NCBI RefSeq assembly: GCF_000472965.1 | Contig: NZ_AXAU01000022.1 | Span: forward strand, 45,803-109,802 | Source of the DNA: Bradyrhizobium murdochi | Lineage (GTDB): Bacteria > Pseudomonadota > Alphaproteobacteria > Rhizobiales > Xanthobacteraceae | Reading direction: 5' to 3' | Length of the DNA: 64,000 nucleotides | In this document: positions 1-9,537 of the stretch, piece after piece | How the letters are laid out: each line of letters opens with the position of its first letter | Position numbering within the stretch: position 1 is the first letter of the stretch | Made by a program: the position numbers and the translations under genes | Notes under the pieces: model-generated | Seen by the model: only the letters and a program-made list of their open reading frames with translations | What the model was told of the DNA's origin: nothing | Database searches by the model: none

Positions 1-1215
1 GTGCCGGAAGACGCGCCGATCGGCGTGGAGCTGATCCTGCCGCAGTTTTGCGGCGAGGCCGCATCCTTGCTGGGCGACGTGGCGTTTCCGCGCCACCCGG
101 CGCTGTTGCCGTTGCGGCAAGCGCGCTTGGTCAAGCTGGGAACGGTGGCGACGTTGCCGAGCGGCCATCCGTTGCTGCACTCCTGGGAAGCCTGGGGGAC
201 GTCGCCGACCACCGCATGCCCGGATGATGACGGCAGCATCGGCATTAGTCCGGCGGCCACCGCCGCGTGGCGTGCGCACGCCGTGACAAAGGGGAGCACG
301 CCGCAGGTCGGGCGCGCCGACGCGTATCTGCAGGCGGCATCGCGGGCGACGCGTAGCGGTATCGAAGGTGTCGTACCTAACGTCTGGCCGATCAATGTGT
401 TCGAGCCATGCTGGTCGCTGTACACCCTGCATCTGGCCGGGCTGTTCGCGCATCCCGCGCTCGCCGAGACGGTGCGCGTGATCGTCGCGCAGCTCGACGC
501 CCGCCTGGGCGTGCGCGGTCTGGGCCCGGCCATGCACTTCGCAGCCGATGCGGACGACACCGCCGTTGCGTTGTGCGTCCTGCGCCTTGCAGGCCGCGAC
601 GGGGCGGTCGATGCGTTGCGCCATTTCGAAATCGGCGAGAAGTTCGTCACCTTCCCCGGCGAGCGCAATGCCTCGGTGTCGACCAACATTCATGCCCTGC
701 ATGCGTTGCGACTGTTGGGAAAGCCCGCCGCGGGCACCAGCGCCTACGTCGAGGCCAATCGCAACGCGCACGGTCTATGGGACAACGAAAAATGGCACGT
801 TTCATGGCTGTATCCCACCGCGCATGCGGTCGCTGCGCTGGCGCAAGGCGAGCCCCAGTGGCGCGACGAGCGCGCGCTGGCGGCGCTGCTGCAGGCGCAG
901 CGCGACGACGGAGGCTGGGGCGCCGGTCGCGCGTCCACATTCGAGGAAACCGCCTATGCGCTGTTCGCGTTGCACGTGATGGACGGCAGGGAAGAGCCGA
1001 CTGGGCGCCGGCGCATCGCGCAGGCGGTGGCGCGTGCGCTGGAGTGGATGCTCGCCCGCCATGCGGCGCATGCATTGCCGCAGACGCCGCTGTGGATCGG
1101 CAAGGAACTGTATTGCCCCACCCGGGTCGTGCGCGTGGCTGAACTCGCCGGGTTGTGGCTGGCGCTTCGTTGGGAGCGGCGCGTCCTGGCCGAGGGAGCA
1201 GGAGCGGCGCCATGA
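1..1215 (+). CDS. cps: ent-copalyl diphosphate synthase, 5' end outside window
   Basis: This is a class II diterpene cyclase that converts geranylgeranyl diphosphate to ent-copalyl diphosphate in bacterial gibberellin synthesis. The acid motif DADD (the family's DXDD) is at residues 183-186 counted from base 1, and a QW-type repeat with DGGWG lies near residue 303. The bacterial enzyme is usually a little over 500 residues and only 404 are visible, so the gene almost certainly begins upstream; the GTG at base 1 is a window-edge accident. The stop overlaps the next gene's start as ATGA, so the two are translationally coupled. The upstream P450, ferredoxin, SDR and GGPP synthase genes of the usual operon would lie outside the window. 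Confidence 0.9.
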   Translation: MPEDAPIGVELILPQFCGEAASLLGDVAFPRHPALLPLRQARLVKLGTVATLPSGHPLLHSWEAWGTSPTTACPDDDGSIGISPAATAAWRAHAVTKGSTPQVGRADAYLQAASRATRSGIEGVVPNVWPINVFEPCWSLYTLHLAGLFAHPALAETVRVIVAQLDARLGVRGLGPAMHFAADADDTAVALCVLRLAGRDGAVDALRHFEIGEKFVTFPGERNASVSTNIHALHALRLLGKPAAGTSAYVEANRNAHGLWDNEKWHVSWLYPTAHAVAALAQGEPQWRDERALAALLQAQRDDGGWGAGRASTFEETAYALFALHVMDGREEPTGRRRIAQAVARALEWMLARHAAHALPQTPLWIGKELYCPTRVVRVAELAGLWLALRWERRVLAEGAGAAP

Positions 1216-2114
1216 TCCAGACCGAAAGCGCGCTGCAGCAGGTGCTGGAGTGGGGGCGTTCCCTGACCGGGTTCGCCGACGAGCATGCTGTGGAAGCGGT
1301 CAGGGGCGGCCAGTACATCCTGCAGCGCATCCAGCCGAGCCTGCGCGACACCAGCGCCCGCACCGGCCGCGATCCGCAGGACGAAACGCTGATCGTGGCG
1401 TTCTATCGGGAACTGGCGCTGCTGTTCTGGCTCGACGATTGCAACGACCTTGGCCTGATTGCGCCGGAGCAGCTCGCCGCGGTGGAGCAGGCGCTGGGGC
1501 AGGGCGTGCCGTGCGCGCTCCCCGGATTCGAGGGCTGCGCTGTGCTGCGCGCTTCGCTGGCCGCGCTCGCCTACGATCGTCGCGACTATGCTCAGCTTCT
1601 CGACGATACCCGCTGCTACTGCGCGGCGCTGCGCGCCGGACAAGAGCAGGCGGCAGGGGCGGAACGCTGGTCCTACGCCGAGTACCTGCACAACGGCATC
1701 GATTCGATCGCCTACGCGAACGTGTTCTGTTGCCTGTCGTTGCTGTGGGGGCTGGACATGGCGACCTTGCGCGCGCGTCCGACGTTTCGCCAGGTCCTGC
1801 GCCTCATCTCCGCGATAGGGCGCCTGCAGAACGATCTGCATGGACGCGACAAGGACAGATCGGCCGGCGAGGCCGACAACGCGGCGATCCTGCTGCTGCA
1901 GCGCTATCCGGCTATGCCTGTGGTGGAGTTCCTCAACGACGAGCTGGCCGGCCATACGCGCATGCTGCACCGGGTGATGGCGGAAGAACGCTTTCCCGCG
2001 CCGTGGGGACCGTTGATCGAGGCCATGGCGGCCCTCCGCGCGCAGTACTACCAGACCTCGACCAGCCGCTACCGCAGCGACGCTGCGGGGGGAGGCCAGC
2101 GTACGCAGGCCTGA
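1212..2114 (+). CDS. ks: ent-kaurene synthase (bacterial class I diterpene synthase)
   Basis: The 300-residue protein converts ent-copalyl diphosphate to ent-kaurene, the step after the preceding cyclase. The DDXXD-type metal-binding motif reads DDCND at residues 75-79. A second metal-binding region (NDLHGRDKD) lies near residue 215. The length fits bacterial KS proteins, which lack the gamma/beta domains of plant enzymes. ATG 1212 overlaps the CPS stop, which fixes the start better than an in-frame ATG further upstream inside CPS. It is part of the gibberellin operon, which rhizobia express in nodules. Confidence 0.9.
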   Translation: MIQTESALQQVLEWGRSLTGFADEHAVEAVRGGQYILQRIQPSLRDTSARTGRDPQDETLIVAFYRELALLFWLDDCNDLGLIAPEQLAAVEQALGQGVPCALPGFEGCAVLRASLAALAYDRRDYAQLLDDTRCYCAALRAGQEQAAGAERWSYAEYLHNGIDSIAYANVFCCLSLLWGLDMATLRARPTFRQVLRLISAIGRLQNDLHGRDKDRSAGEADNAAILLLQRYPAMPVVEFLNDELAGHTRMLHRVMAEERFPAPWGPLIEAMAALRAQYYQTSTSRYRSDAAGGGQRTQA

Positions 2115-2133
2115 ACGCGCGGGAGGCGGCGGC

Positions 2134-2418
2134 GTGCGCGCGCTGCCGTCGGTCCGATCCGACGCAACGCCGTCGCCCGATGCGACGGATGGAGCGAGCG
2201 GGAGCGACACCGCCCTGAGCCGGCGCAAGGACAACCATCTTGACCTCATGCTGGATCGGCGAGCGGCGCCGGCCACGGTCGCCGCCGGCTGGCAGTACAT
2301 CCGGTTCGAACACTGCGCATTGTCCGAGTTGGACCTGACGCGGATCGAGTTGCGCGCCTCGGGTCCGTCGGGCGCAATGGCGATGCGTATTGCGGCGTCT
2401 GGCGTTGGTGACCCATAA
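2134..2418 (+). pseudogene. idi: type 2 isopentenyl-diphosphate isomerase remnant (idi, N-terminal only)
   Basis: The first about 75 residues match the start of FMN-dependent type 2 IPP isomerase: RKDNHLDLMLDRRAAP followed by a WQYIRFEHCAL segment. From about residue 75 the similarity stops and the frame ends at 2418, where a full enzyme would have about 340-350 residues. None of the FMN-binding barrel is present. It follows KS by 19 bp in the position where some bacterial gibberellin operons carry a functional idi, so this is the truncated end of the operon. The identification rests on remembered family sequence. Confidence 0.75.
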
Positions 2419-2583
2419 GTTGGCTAATCCACCCGGCGTGCTACGTACGTGCCTCCAATATTCTTGCGGCCGCGACCCGCTGAGAAAGGTCAGTCGATGA
2501 CCACAGGTGTGTATGCAAGATTGCGCTTGCCAACGCGTCCATCCTTGTGGCGCTAATTTGGCTGCGTTGGCACGCCGTCTCGC

Positions 2584-2760
2584 TCACAAGAACGCGTAGA
2601 TGAGCCAGCAGATACCGACCCACAGGAGCGCGCTGAGGAGGAACGCCGCAAGCGGCCAGGGGTTCCACACCATCCGCGGCTGCGAAGTATCAGCATGCAA
2701 TGCGCGATCGGCCTTGCCGCCTTCAATCACGCGCGGTTTTGGTTTGATCCGGTGGGTCAT
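2584..2760 (-). CDS. Small membrane protein, 58 aa, unknown function
   Basis: A short open frame not overlapping any better candidate encodes a polar, basic N-terminal half (MTHRIKPKPRVIEGGK) and one C-terminal hydrophobic helix from about residue 35 to the end (PWPLAAFLLSALLWVGIC). That organisation is typical of real single-pass small membrane proteins rather than chance frames. The ATG at 2760 has only a weak purine-rich stretch upstream. It lies just past the gibberellin operon on the opposite strand. No function can be assigned. Confidence 0.55.
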   Translation of the reverse strand: MTHRIKPKPRVIEGGKADRALHADTSQPRMVWNPWPLAAFLLSALLWVGICWLIYAFL

Positions 2761-3861
2761 CCGTATCCCATGCTTGCGCTGGCTTAGTCGACTAGGGTCC
2801 CAGCAAATCGAAGATCACCAAGTCAAGCGAATGTCGCGATCCCGATGCTGACAGGGTCACGGTCGTGAGGCTGGCGAGGCTGATCGACAGCCTTGTCGAC
2901 TGCCAGATGCCAGCCCCGACCTGCGGTCGAGGTCTGGCCCTTCGAGCACCTAATCATAGCGCTCAATGATCACGTGAGCCTCAGGCCCTTTGGAGATCGA
3001 TGAACCCAACCTTGGTTCGCGGTCGGCGCTGCTCTTCAACGGCTGCGCAACGTTGCGTGATCTGGTTGTAGCATCGTCCATTCGCGCCCGAGCTCACAGC
3101 TGCTTCGCGAGCAGCCGTCCGATTGATGCTCGAGGCTATTTCCTTGGTCGGCGCGGCTAAGTTGGCGGGCGACGGCAATATCAATGTCTGCCGGTCGTAC
3201 AGTTACGACTAGCGTCAACGCCACATTGATCAAGATCAATCGAACAAGTCTCATTGTGAATTCCTAGGTCGGTGACCGGCGCAGCGCTCTTTAACTGCGG
3301 CAATCCTCATCACAGCAATCGGCGTGCCACACGCCGAAGTGCTCTCCACGTCCCTTGAAGAAGGAAAAACCACGCGCGCGAAGCAGAATCTGGGGAATGA
3401 TTTAGCTGCAGTAGTCGGATTCTCCACATCAACGTCCCCAACCGAACACGACAAGATGGAGAGCAAATGACGCCGCGAAGGCAGCAACAATGCTTTCGCA
3501 TTTGGGTTCAATCAGGCCCCTAGCCGGCTAACGTCAATCCGTCACGGACGCGAACGTATTTCCCTCAACAAGGTGAGCAGTTGGGGTGCATCTGCAGCAC
3601 GGCTGATCGCCTCAAGGGGCAAGTGCAAACTCGAGATATGGGGTTACATTGGCATGGCAGCCAGTCAACGTTGGTAGAGCATGCTCTCAATAATAGTTAA
3701 TTACGTGCCGCTAACCGGGAGGGCATCCCAAGCCGCTCCAGAATAGGACTGCTGCTGCTCAAACCATCTACGGCCTGTCCGAAGGGGGGTGTGCGATCGC
3801 TTGGTCTACGACCCGTATTCCACACGCTCGGCGATGCCGTTGATGCAACAAGAAACTCACC
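2761..3861. other. Gene-poor stretch
   Basis: Apart from the doubtful small secreted frame at 3036-3254 no coding frame here looks real on either strand. Composition is mixed and stops are frequent. It joins directly onto an IS5-type transposase scrap, so it is probably decayed mobile-element flank. Confidence 0.4.
3036..3254 (-). CDS. Possible small secreted protein, 72 aa
   Basis: The frame starts with a signal-peptide-like segment (MRLVRLILINVALTLVVTV) and the ATG at 3254 has an AGGA eight bases upstream. The rest is not recognisable, has two cysteines and loses protein-like character toward its end, which may mean a frameshift near 3130. It could be a decayed exported peptide gene or a chance frame. 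Confidence 0.25.
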   Translation of the reverse strand: MRLVRLILINVALTLVVTVRPADIDIAVARQLSRADQGNSLEHQSDGCSRSSCELGREWTMLQPDHATLRSR

Positions 3862-4018
3862 GGCGGCACAGTCGAGCGCGCGTATGTGGTTAAGGGCTAT
3901 CGCGGCCACACAACCGCCAACCCACGCCGCGTCTTCATCTCGGCCAGGAGCACAGGGTCCTGGGAGTCATCGAACGCGAGCTTCGCCCCCGATCCGCTAT
4001 CGAACCCGTGATCGGTAG
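3862..4018 (+). pseudogene. IS5-family transposase fragment
   Basis: One frame reads GTVERAYVVKGYRGH then TANPRRVFIS, and after a one-base shift at about 3955 continues VLGVIERELRPRSAIEPVIG. This is the conserved D-K-GYRG and R-SAIEPVIG part of IS5-type transposases. The fragment is frameshifted and has no ends, so it is a dead scrap. Confidence 0.6.
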
Positions 4019-4212
4019 AGAAGACCGACGGCCGCTAGTTGTCGCTTATCGGGCCCTCTTGCGCACTGCGGCGCCAACTAGCCTCGGCGCACCGGTTCCC
4101 CTGCGGCGGGCCGACCCTTTATCAGCGAGCCTGCGCCGGTCCCAATGCAACCTCAAGTGATCAGAGGGAGCGCGCCAACCTAGAAATTGGCCACGTTCCT
4201 GTTGAGCCACTC

Positions 4213-4620
4213 TCATCCGATATCTTTCGCATGAGGAATGTTGTCTCCGAAGCCGAAGTCCGGAAAGCGCGTGACGAGCGCGGTTTTCAAAAACTGGATA
4301 TGCCTGATAGTGACTTCTAGCTCGTTCAACCGCCTTTCCCCCTCCGCAATTTCACTACCGAGCAAATTCTGATAGTGGTTATCTTGCGGATCGCGCGTAA
4401 GATATTCGTCGGAATCATTGCCCAACGTTACTGCCGACCGCGCCAACGCCTCATCGACACTCGATTTTAGGTTAGCTTGCTCGGCCATTGCGCCTTGCAG
4501 CGCGTCCTCTATCGAACGATAGATGGACGTAGCACGGGCACGATCAGTTTCGGCATCACGACTAGTCGATCGGGCCTTGAAATAGACAACGCTGCGCGCC
4601 TTTAGCAATCGTTGAAACAT
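4213..4620 (-). CDS. Hypothetical protein, 135 aa, helical
   Basis: The frame is open back to 4731, but ATG 4620 has a GGAG six bases upstream and gives a coherent protein starting MFQRLLKARSVVYF. The sequence is rich in charged and helix-forming residues (EDALQGAMAEQANLKSSVDE, EIAEGERRLNELEV), suggesting an alpha-helical or coiled-coil protein. There is no signal peptide or membrane segment. I do not recognise the family. It has no operon partner and sits between IS scraps and the first nopP gene. Confidence 0.5.
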   Translation of the reverse strand: MFQRLLKARSVVYFKARSTSRDAETDRARATSIYRSIEDALQGAMAEQANLKSSVDEALARSAVTLGNDSDEYLTRDPQDNHYQNLLGSEIAEGERRLNELEVTIRHIQFLKTALVTRFPDFGFGDNIPHAKDIG

Positions 4621-5208
4621 CTTCTTCTCCATGCCTAATCGAAGTGGCCGCCGAGTCTTCACACCCAAATCAGCACGAATGCGAAAAGTGAGGCCCACCG
4701 CCCCGCGCAATAGGCTAATGCTAATGCTCACAGAAAATCTCGCCGCATCTCACCGATGATCACTGTGGTACATCCGCAAAGTCGGTGCCGTAACAAAGCC
4801 GTTTCCTCCTGGTCAGCAAAGTTCGGGACCAACGACATCGGCGTGAGTACGATGTGCTCGCCAGAAGCAGACCGAAAGCTTTCTGCGCTAGCAAGGCTTT
4901 GGGCGTAACTCGGCCTCCCAAGCAATCCGGCGGCAAAATCGATTTGATGCCGCCATGGCGATTGTCACCGCATTGGTTGGGCGGCCTGAGCATCGCGCCA
5001 AGCTTAAGGGGTCGAGACGAGCTTGGGGGCGCCGAATTGCGCTAAGCGTCCAAGAACCAGCCGAGACGGTTGATAGTCGCCACTGAAGGCCCTTGTGCCA
5101 CGGGAGCCGTCACATATGCGATCCAGCCTAAGGAGGATCGCTGCATAGGAACCAAGACACGGTCAGATCCGGTCTTCTCCGTCGCGACTCCACAAGATCC
5201 CGTCCAAT
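4621..5208. other. No supported gene
   Basis: Short frames occur on both strands but none has a plausible start or a recognisable domain. I see no repeats or RNA genes here. Confidence 0.4.
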
Positions 5209-6072
5209 CTACATAAAGTCATCCTCGTAGGAGTACGTGGCGGGACTTGCTGCACTCTCGATATTACTGCTGTCACCGCCCGCAGCTTTGGAGAGATATA
5301 ATGGAAGTTTGTTTTTACGCTGCCATTCACCGGCAGTGTTCTTTATCCAAATGTCGGGGGACTGGGCAGGGTCAAGAATCATATTGTTCTCGTCAACCGC
5401 AACGAATCCCATCTTCGCTGCACGGGCTTTTGACTCTTGATTGGCAGCACGCCAATTGAGCAGCGGTCGTTCGCCGTCGAGCCGAAGTTGATACTCCAAC
5501 AGATTATCACCTGCGTTCTCGACAAGCGGGTGAGTAACCTGAAGATCTACAACGGATGTGATTTCAGTTCGCCCAGGAAACTGTTCGCGCCACTTGTCGC
5601 CTTCGAAATCAGTCATGCTAAATCCGCCTTCCGTTCTTAGAAGTCCGACACTCTGCTTTCCTAATTGATAGCTGAAATATCGCGCGCGCTCGCTATCTTT
5701 AGTTGTGCCGTATTTCTCGGCGACCTGAGCGATGCGCTTGGCTTTTTCGGATACGAAATCCGAGTACTCTTGTGGATTATCGGCTATGTGCTTGATTTCA
5801 TCGTCATAAAAGCGCTTCGCTTCTCTCCTAAATAAAGCCTTGTCGATCTTCACCACTGGAGGTCTGGGAACGAGGGAATAGAACGGCGTTTCTGCCGAAG
5901 ATGAGCCATCGTTAGAATCCGGCGCGGCTAAGTGCATCTCTGCGAACATGTCCGCGAGCCTTTGCCTGTCCGCATCAGTTTTCTCGGCGCTACTTGCTGA
6001 CGGTCTCGTTTCGTCACCCTCGCCAAGGAGAGCGTACTGAATATTGGACGAGCCGCTGATTCGGCTATACAT
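5209..6072 (-). CDS. nopP: NopP-family type III effector, copy A (287 aa)
   Basis: This is one of three related proteins in the window. Shared blocks are a MY(S/G)RI-type start, a YSLVPRPPV segment near residue 70, ARYFSYQLG, SVGLLRTEGG, FPGRTEITSVVDLQVTHPLV, ENAGDNLLE and LRLDGERPLL, ending in an acidic tail. These match what I recall of NopP, an effector delivered into legume cells that is kinase-phosphorylated and determines Rj2-type host incompatibility. The frame is open to 6108, but ATG 6072 gives the family start. A tts box lies about 65-100 bp upstream, so it is expected to be TtsI-dependent. There is no signal peptide, as expected of T3SS cargo. Confidence 0.75.
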   Translation of the reverse strand: MYSRISGSSNIQYALLGEGDETRPSASSAEKTDADRQRLADMFAEMHLAAPDSNDGSSSAETPFYSLVPRPPVVKIDKALFRREAKRFYDDEIKHIADNPQEYSDFVSEKAKRIAQVAEKYGTTKDSERARYFSYQLGKQSVGLLRTEGGFSMTDFEGDKWREQFPGRTEITSVVDLQVTHPLVENAGDNLLEYQLRLDGERPLLNWRAANQESKARAAKMGFVAVDENNMILDPAQSPDIWIKNTAGEWQRKNKLPLYLSKAAGGDSSNIESAASPATYSYEDDFM

Positions 6073-6136
6073 GGCGTTCCGCGCTCTTATCGGATTAGTG
6101 TTTCGCACTGAGTTCAGGCTGGCCAGAACCTGCGGC

Positions 6137-6170
6137 TTGATAGTCAGCCAAGCTGACGACAGGCTGACGC
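6137..6170 (-). promoter_or_regulatory. tts box for nopP copy A
   Basis: On the minus strand the site reads GCGTCAGCCTGTCGTCAGCT and continues to a CTATCAAG end. It aligns base for base with the box at 6759 and lies directly upstream of the effector. TtsI is the known binder of such sites. Confidence 0.7.
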
Positions 6171-6758
6171 AGGCGTCACTCGTCTGCGTGCGCTCTTACG
6201 GAAGGATCTGCCCGGCAGAAGAAGCGCTCGCGCGCATGATGGCGTACAAGAGAAAGCCGATTATTGACACAGTGCATACGATGAAGAATTGATCAGTCCT
6301 GATCTCTGTTCGCAGGATAGACGGCCGTGTCCCCTCAAGTGACCCGACGTCGGTTGCCTCAAGTTACTGCCGATTATCCGGCGATGGCGGCGACATAGAG
6401 CTCCTGCCTTCAGCTCAAAACGGACATTGTCATTTGCCGCACCGCTGTTTGGTCGCGTTCGTCGCAATATCCAATACCGGTGATATTGCGCGCCGGGCGA
6501 GGCTTGGATCAGCCGGGTCTCGACGCGATCAGCAAGACCGAGCGCCGCATTGGTCCAAGCGCCCAGCAACTTCGCCGCAAGAGCAATCGAATAGTTGCCG
6601 ATCACGAAGGCATCTGGACGCCGCGCCTACAACTCCTGGGCCATGCAGAAATCGCCACGTAGGCGGCTAGAATCTCCCGCGAATCGCAATAAGCGTTGCT
6701 GGAAAGCCAGCCGCCCCTCGCCGTGCAGCACCGGGCTAGGATGATGCACCCCGCCTGT
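6171..6758. other. Spacer between the two divergent nopP promoters
   Basis: No convincing gene is present on either strand. Both tts boxes face away from this stretch. It may be decayed mobile DNA; I could not identify a family. Confidence 0.35.
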
Positions 6759-6792
6759 GCGTCAGCTTATTGTCAGCTCGCGCGCCTATCAT
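6759..6792 (+). promoter_or_regulatory. tts box for nopP copy B
   Basis: The site begins GCGTCAGCTTATTGTCAGCT and ends with a CCTATCATG half. It is 61 bp upstream of the chosen nopP start and excludes the more upstream ATG at 6770, which lies inside the box. Confidence 0.7.
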
Positions 6793-6853
6793 GTCTACAG
6801 GTCTTCGAGTGGGCCAGTACGGTGCAATTTTTGCGATAGGGAGAGCGAACCGC

Positions 6854-7729
6854 ATGGATAGCAGAATCACTGGTTCTTCCAGTCAATTTCCAAGCGCGAG
6901 CCAGGCCGATGAATCGGAGCCATTAGCAGATGGCCGGAGGTTTACGGAAGCGCTTGCAGACACGGCGCCTGGTTCGTCCTCGGAGGCGACACGGCCGTAC
7001 TCCCTCGTTTCCGTACCTCCCATCGATGAGATCGACAGGAAGTCATTCAAGAAAGAGCTGAGAAAGTTTTACGGTGACGACATCAAGCACATAGCCGATA
7101 ATCCGCTAGAATACTCGGATTTCGTTTCCAACAAGGCTAGGCAAACAGCGATGCTCGCCAGAGCCGGATCCACCGTACAGGATTCGGATGATGCGCGATA
7201 TTTCAGCTACCAATTGGGTGACAAGAGTGTCGGGCTTCTAAAAACCGAAGGTCGAAGTCGCATGGGAGGGGAGGCGTGGGAGCGGAACTTTCCTGGGCGA
7301 AAACACGTCTCGTCCGTTGTCGCTCTCCGGGTTACCCATCCGCTCGTTGAGAACGCAGGCGATGTTCTGCTGGAACATCAACTTCGGCTTGACGGCAAGC
7401 GGGCGTTGGTCATGTCGCGTCCTGCCACCGATGAGGTGCAGCCCCGTCTAGAACAAATGGGCTTTGTTTACGTGGGAGACAAGGAAGATGACAATGAATA
7501 TGTGCTTGACCCTAGGCAGCATCCCGACAAGTGGACGCTGAACGAGCAGGGAAAATGGCAGCGGGTGGACAAACCTCAGCTATATCTCTCCAAAGCTGAG
7601 AGTAGTGATGACGAAAACGAAGGAAGTGTCGAGGAATATTCGGGCGAAGAATACATCGAAACGGATTCGTCGGGGGACGATCCGTCTTGGTACTTCGAAC
7701 AGCTCAATTTAGGCCCGGGGACTGGCTAG
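6854..7729 (+). CDS. nopP: NopP-family type III effector, copy B (291 aa)
   Basis: It is a paralogue of the copies at 5209 and 25041, sharing ADNPLEYSDFVS, ARYFSYQLG, SVGLLKTEG, VTHPLVENAGD and LRLDGKRALV. It differs in a longer, strongly acidic and serine-rich tail (residues about 250-285, including SSDDENEGSVEEYSGEEY). The start MDSRITGSS corresponds to the family start, lies after the tts box and leaves a normal leader. It is divergent from copy A, consistent with an inverted duplication that has since diverged. The acidic tail could alter localisation or phosphorylation in the host; that is inference. Confidence 0.75.
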   Translation: MDSRITGSSSQFPSASQADESEPLADGRRFTEALADTAPGSSSEATRPYSLVSVPPIDEIDRKSFKKELRKFYGDDIKHIADNPLEYSDFVSNKARQTAMLARAGSTVQDSDDARYFSYQLGDKSVGLLKTEGRSRMGGEAWERNFPGRKHVSSVVALRVTHPLVENAGDVLLEHQLRLDGKRALVMSRPATDEVQPRLEQMGFVYVGDKEDDNEYVLDPRQHPDKWTLNEQGKWQRVDKPQLYLSKAESSDDENEGSVEEYSGEEYIETDSSGDDPSWYFEQLNLGPGTG

Positions 7730-7797
7730 CAGACGTCCCGACGGGTGCGGCTTGGCCTCAAAGTGGCCGACTTCTCGTAGCGGCATGCACCGGGAAG

Positions 7798-7818
7798 GGG
7801 CGCTCCAACGGAGCGCCC
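7798..7818. terminator. Perfect stem-loop after nopP copy B
   Basis: GGGCGCTCC, loop AAC, GGAGCGCCC: a perfect 9-bp stem 70 bp after the nopP stop. No T-run follows, so it may be a weak terminator or an mRNA-stabilising hairpin. Confidence 0.5.
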
Positions 7819-9117
7819 GCCACGCGCGGGTGTGCTCCCGATGCGGCGCGCGAGCGGATAGAATCCCTAGTCAGCTGCTCTGAGCTGCTTCTTGCGTCAT
7901 CTGGCAACTCTCTGGGATTTGAACGCTCCACAAGCATGGACGTATTGCGCGATTCTGGAAGGGCGCTTCGCTGGACGATCAATTGAGGTGTGCCTCCTCA
8001 TGACCGAGCAATGGGCCAAGCCGAATGTCGCTGCCGCCTGTACGATCTGCGGTTTCAACGACATTAAGCCGGCGCGCTACGGAAGGAGCAAGGGATGAAT
8101 CAGCCTGGTCTATATCGATGAAAAACACCCGCGCGTGATGCAAACCAGATCGCGCTGTTCATTGATCGATACCGCCAATTGTCTGGAGACTTTCGTCGTC
8201 GAGCCGAAGAGGGGGCGCTGCTCGGAGCTCCGCTTACCGCGCCTCATCCGGACCTCATCTTCATGGATAGCGAAATGTCTTGCCGTCGTTGCTGATCTTA
8301 GTGCTTGCCAGGATGACCATCCGACGCAAGCGGGGGGCGATTGCCGACATGTCACAGCCTACCGCCTGTGCATTGGCGCGGCTGCTCGTTAACCCCTTCA
8401 CCAGCTGTTTAGCGCTTGGATCACGAGCGATTTCCGACCGAGGCTTTGGGGAGCCTGTGGCTCGTCCGGCCACTTGCTGAACCGTTCACCAGGTTCGCGG
8501 GGCTGCGCTGTGCAAAGAGAGAGGGCCGTCTAGAAAAAGTCGGCCTTCTGATCATCCGATGGTCGCATTCTGCTGCGCGGGGATGCCTGCCCATTCCAAA
8601 CGAGAAGGCCAGCATCGAAAGAGTTCCTGAATTCGACGGCGGGATCAAGCTCCGAAACGGTCGCCTTGTGATCCAGGCGTTCAACGGGGCTCATTCCATC
8701 TGCCGGCCGGGACTGTACTGGAAGAGCAACTGCTTCCGACGGCGCGTTTGCCGTCGTCAAGGGTTCCTAGCCTCGCGAGGCGAGCCGCAGCCGTGGGTTT
8801 GCGGCAAGCTTCGAAAGGAACCGGGGATGTAGTGAGCTAAAAAAGGAAAGAGCTGGTGCTGAAATCAAACTCGCAAGCTGGAAAATACCCTTGTGACCTC
8901 ATCCGTACGGAAACGTACGCGTTTTTCTCAATAAAGGTGACGGAGATGGCTGAAAGTTTATCCTGGCCTCACGGGGAGATGCGTTACCGGCTCGACGAAA
9001 GCCGAGCGTCCGCTTGCATGTGTCATTGGAAGCGGGAAGAAGAGAGATGATCTGCATCTGCGGTTTGTTCAGCAGTTTGTTCGAAACCAAATTCATCAGC
9101 GAGGCAAAGCAGGGGAC
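7819..9117. other. Decayed region with no confident gene
   Basis: Frames of 60-140 codons exist (for example 8416-8832 plus strand), but none has a recognisable domain. From about 8940 the plus-strand text becomes coding-like (EESRASAC-type reading before the next gene) and may be a frameshifted neighbour of the phage-like gene at 9118. Confidence 0.35.
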
Positions 9118-9537
9118 GTGAGAGCACAAGTTCTAGAAAAACTCGAGGCCGGCCGCGTACGACACGGCCAATTCGCCAGCGCGCCGGGATCAGGTCCTTG
9201 CGGCCTTTTCTTTGTTCAGGGCCCTTGTGGGTGCAGACTCAGGATAGTCGGACTTGTTCGCCCAGGGTGGGAGCATGTCTCCGTCTCCACGCCGCGACGT
9301 TGTCCGAACTGGGAGGAGATGTGCTTCGTCAAAGACCTGTTTTGGGATGAAGAGGAGTGCGTGATGCAACTGCATCCGCCTCATTCGCAATACGTAAATA
9401 ACAGCCGGTACTGTCTGCATCTCTGGAAGCCGACTCGTCAGGACATTCCCGTGCCACCGGCTAGCTTCGTAGGCGTCGTCGGGCTTGGACCCTCTGAAAC
9501 GGCGATATTTCTTGCACAGATTGGCGGGCTATCGTGA
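9118..9537 (+). CDS. Phage-associated hypothetical protein (DUF7694-like), 139 aa
   Basis: The protein has the features I associate with a small phage or prophage family: GQFASAPGSGPCGLFF, IQGPCGC-like residues, then WEHVSVSTPRRCPNWEEMCF, VKDLFWDEEECVMQLHPP and YVNNSRYCLHLW with proline-rich IPVPP after it. The start used is a GTG at 9118; translation upstream also looks related, so the true start could be earlier with a frame interruption. The function is unknown. Its presence suggests that prophage debris lies among the IS scraps. Confidence 0.5.
   Translation: MRAQVLEKLEAGRVRHGQFASAPGSGPCGLFFVQGPCGCRLRIVGLVRPGWEHVSVSTPRRCPNWEEMCFVKDLFWDEEECVMQLHPPHSQYVNNSRYCLHLWKPTRQDIPVPPASFVGVVGLGPSETAIFLAQIGGLS

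Noticed and set aside
954..2300. Long minus-strand frame of 448 codons over CPS/KS
   Set aside because: It lies antisense to two well-identified diterpene synthase genes in GC-rich DNA, with no recognisable domain.
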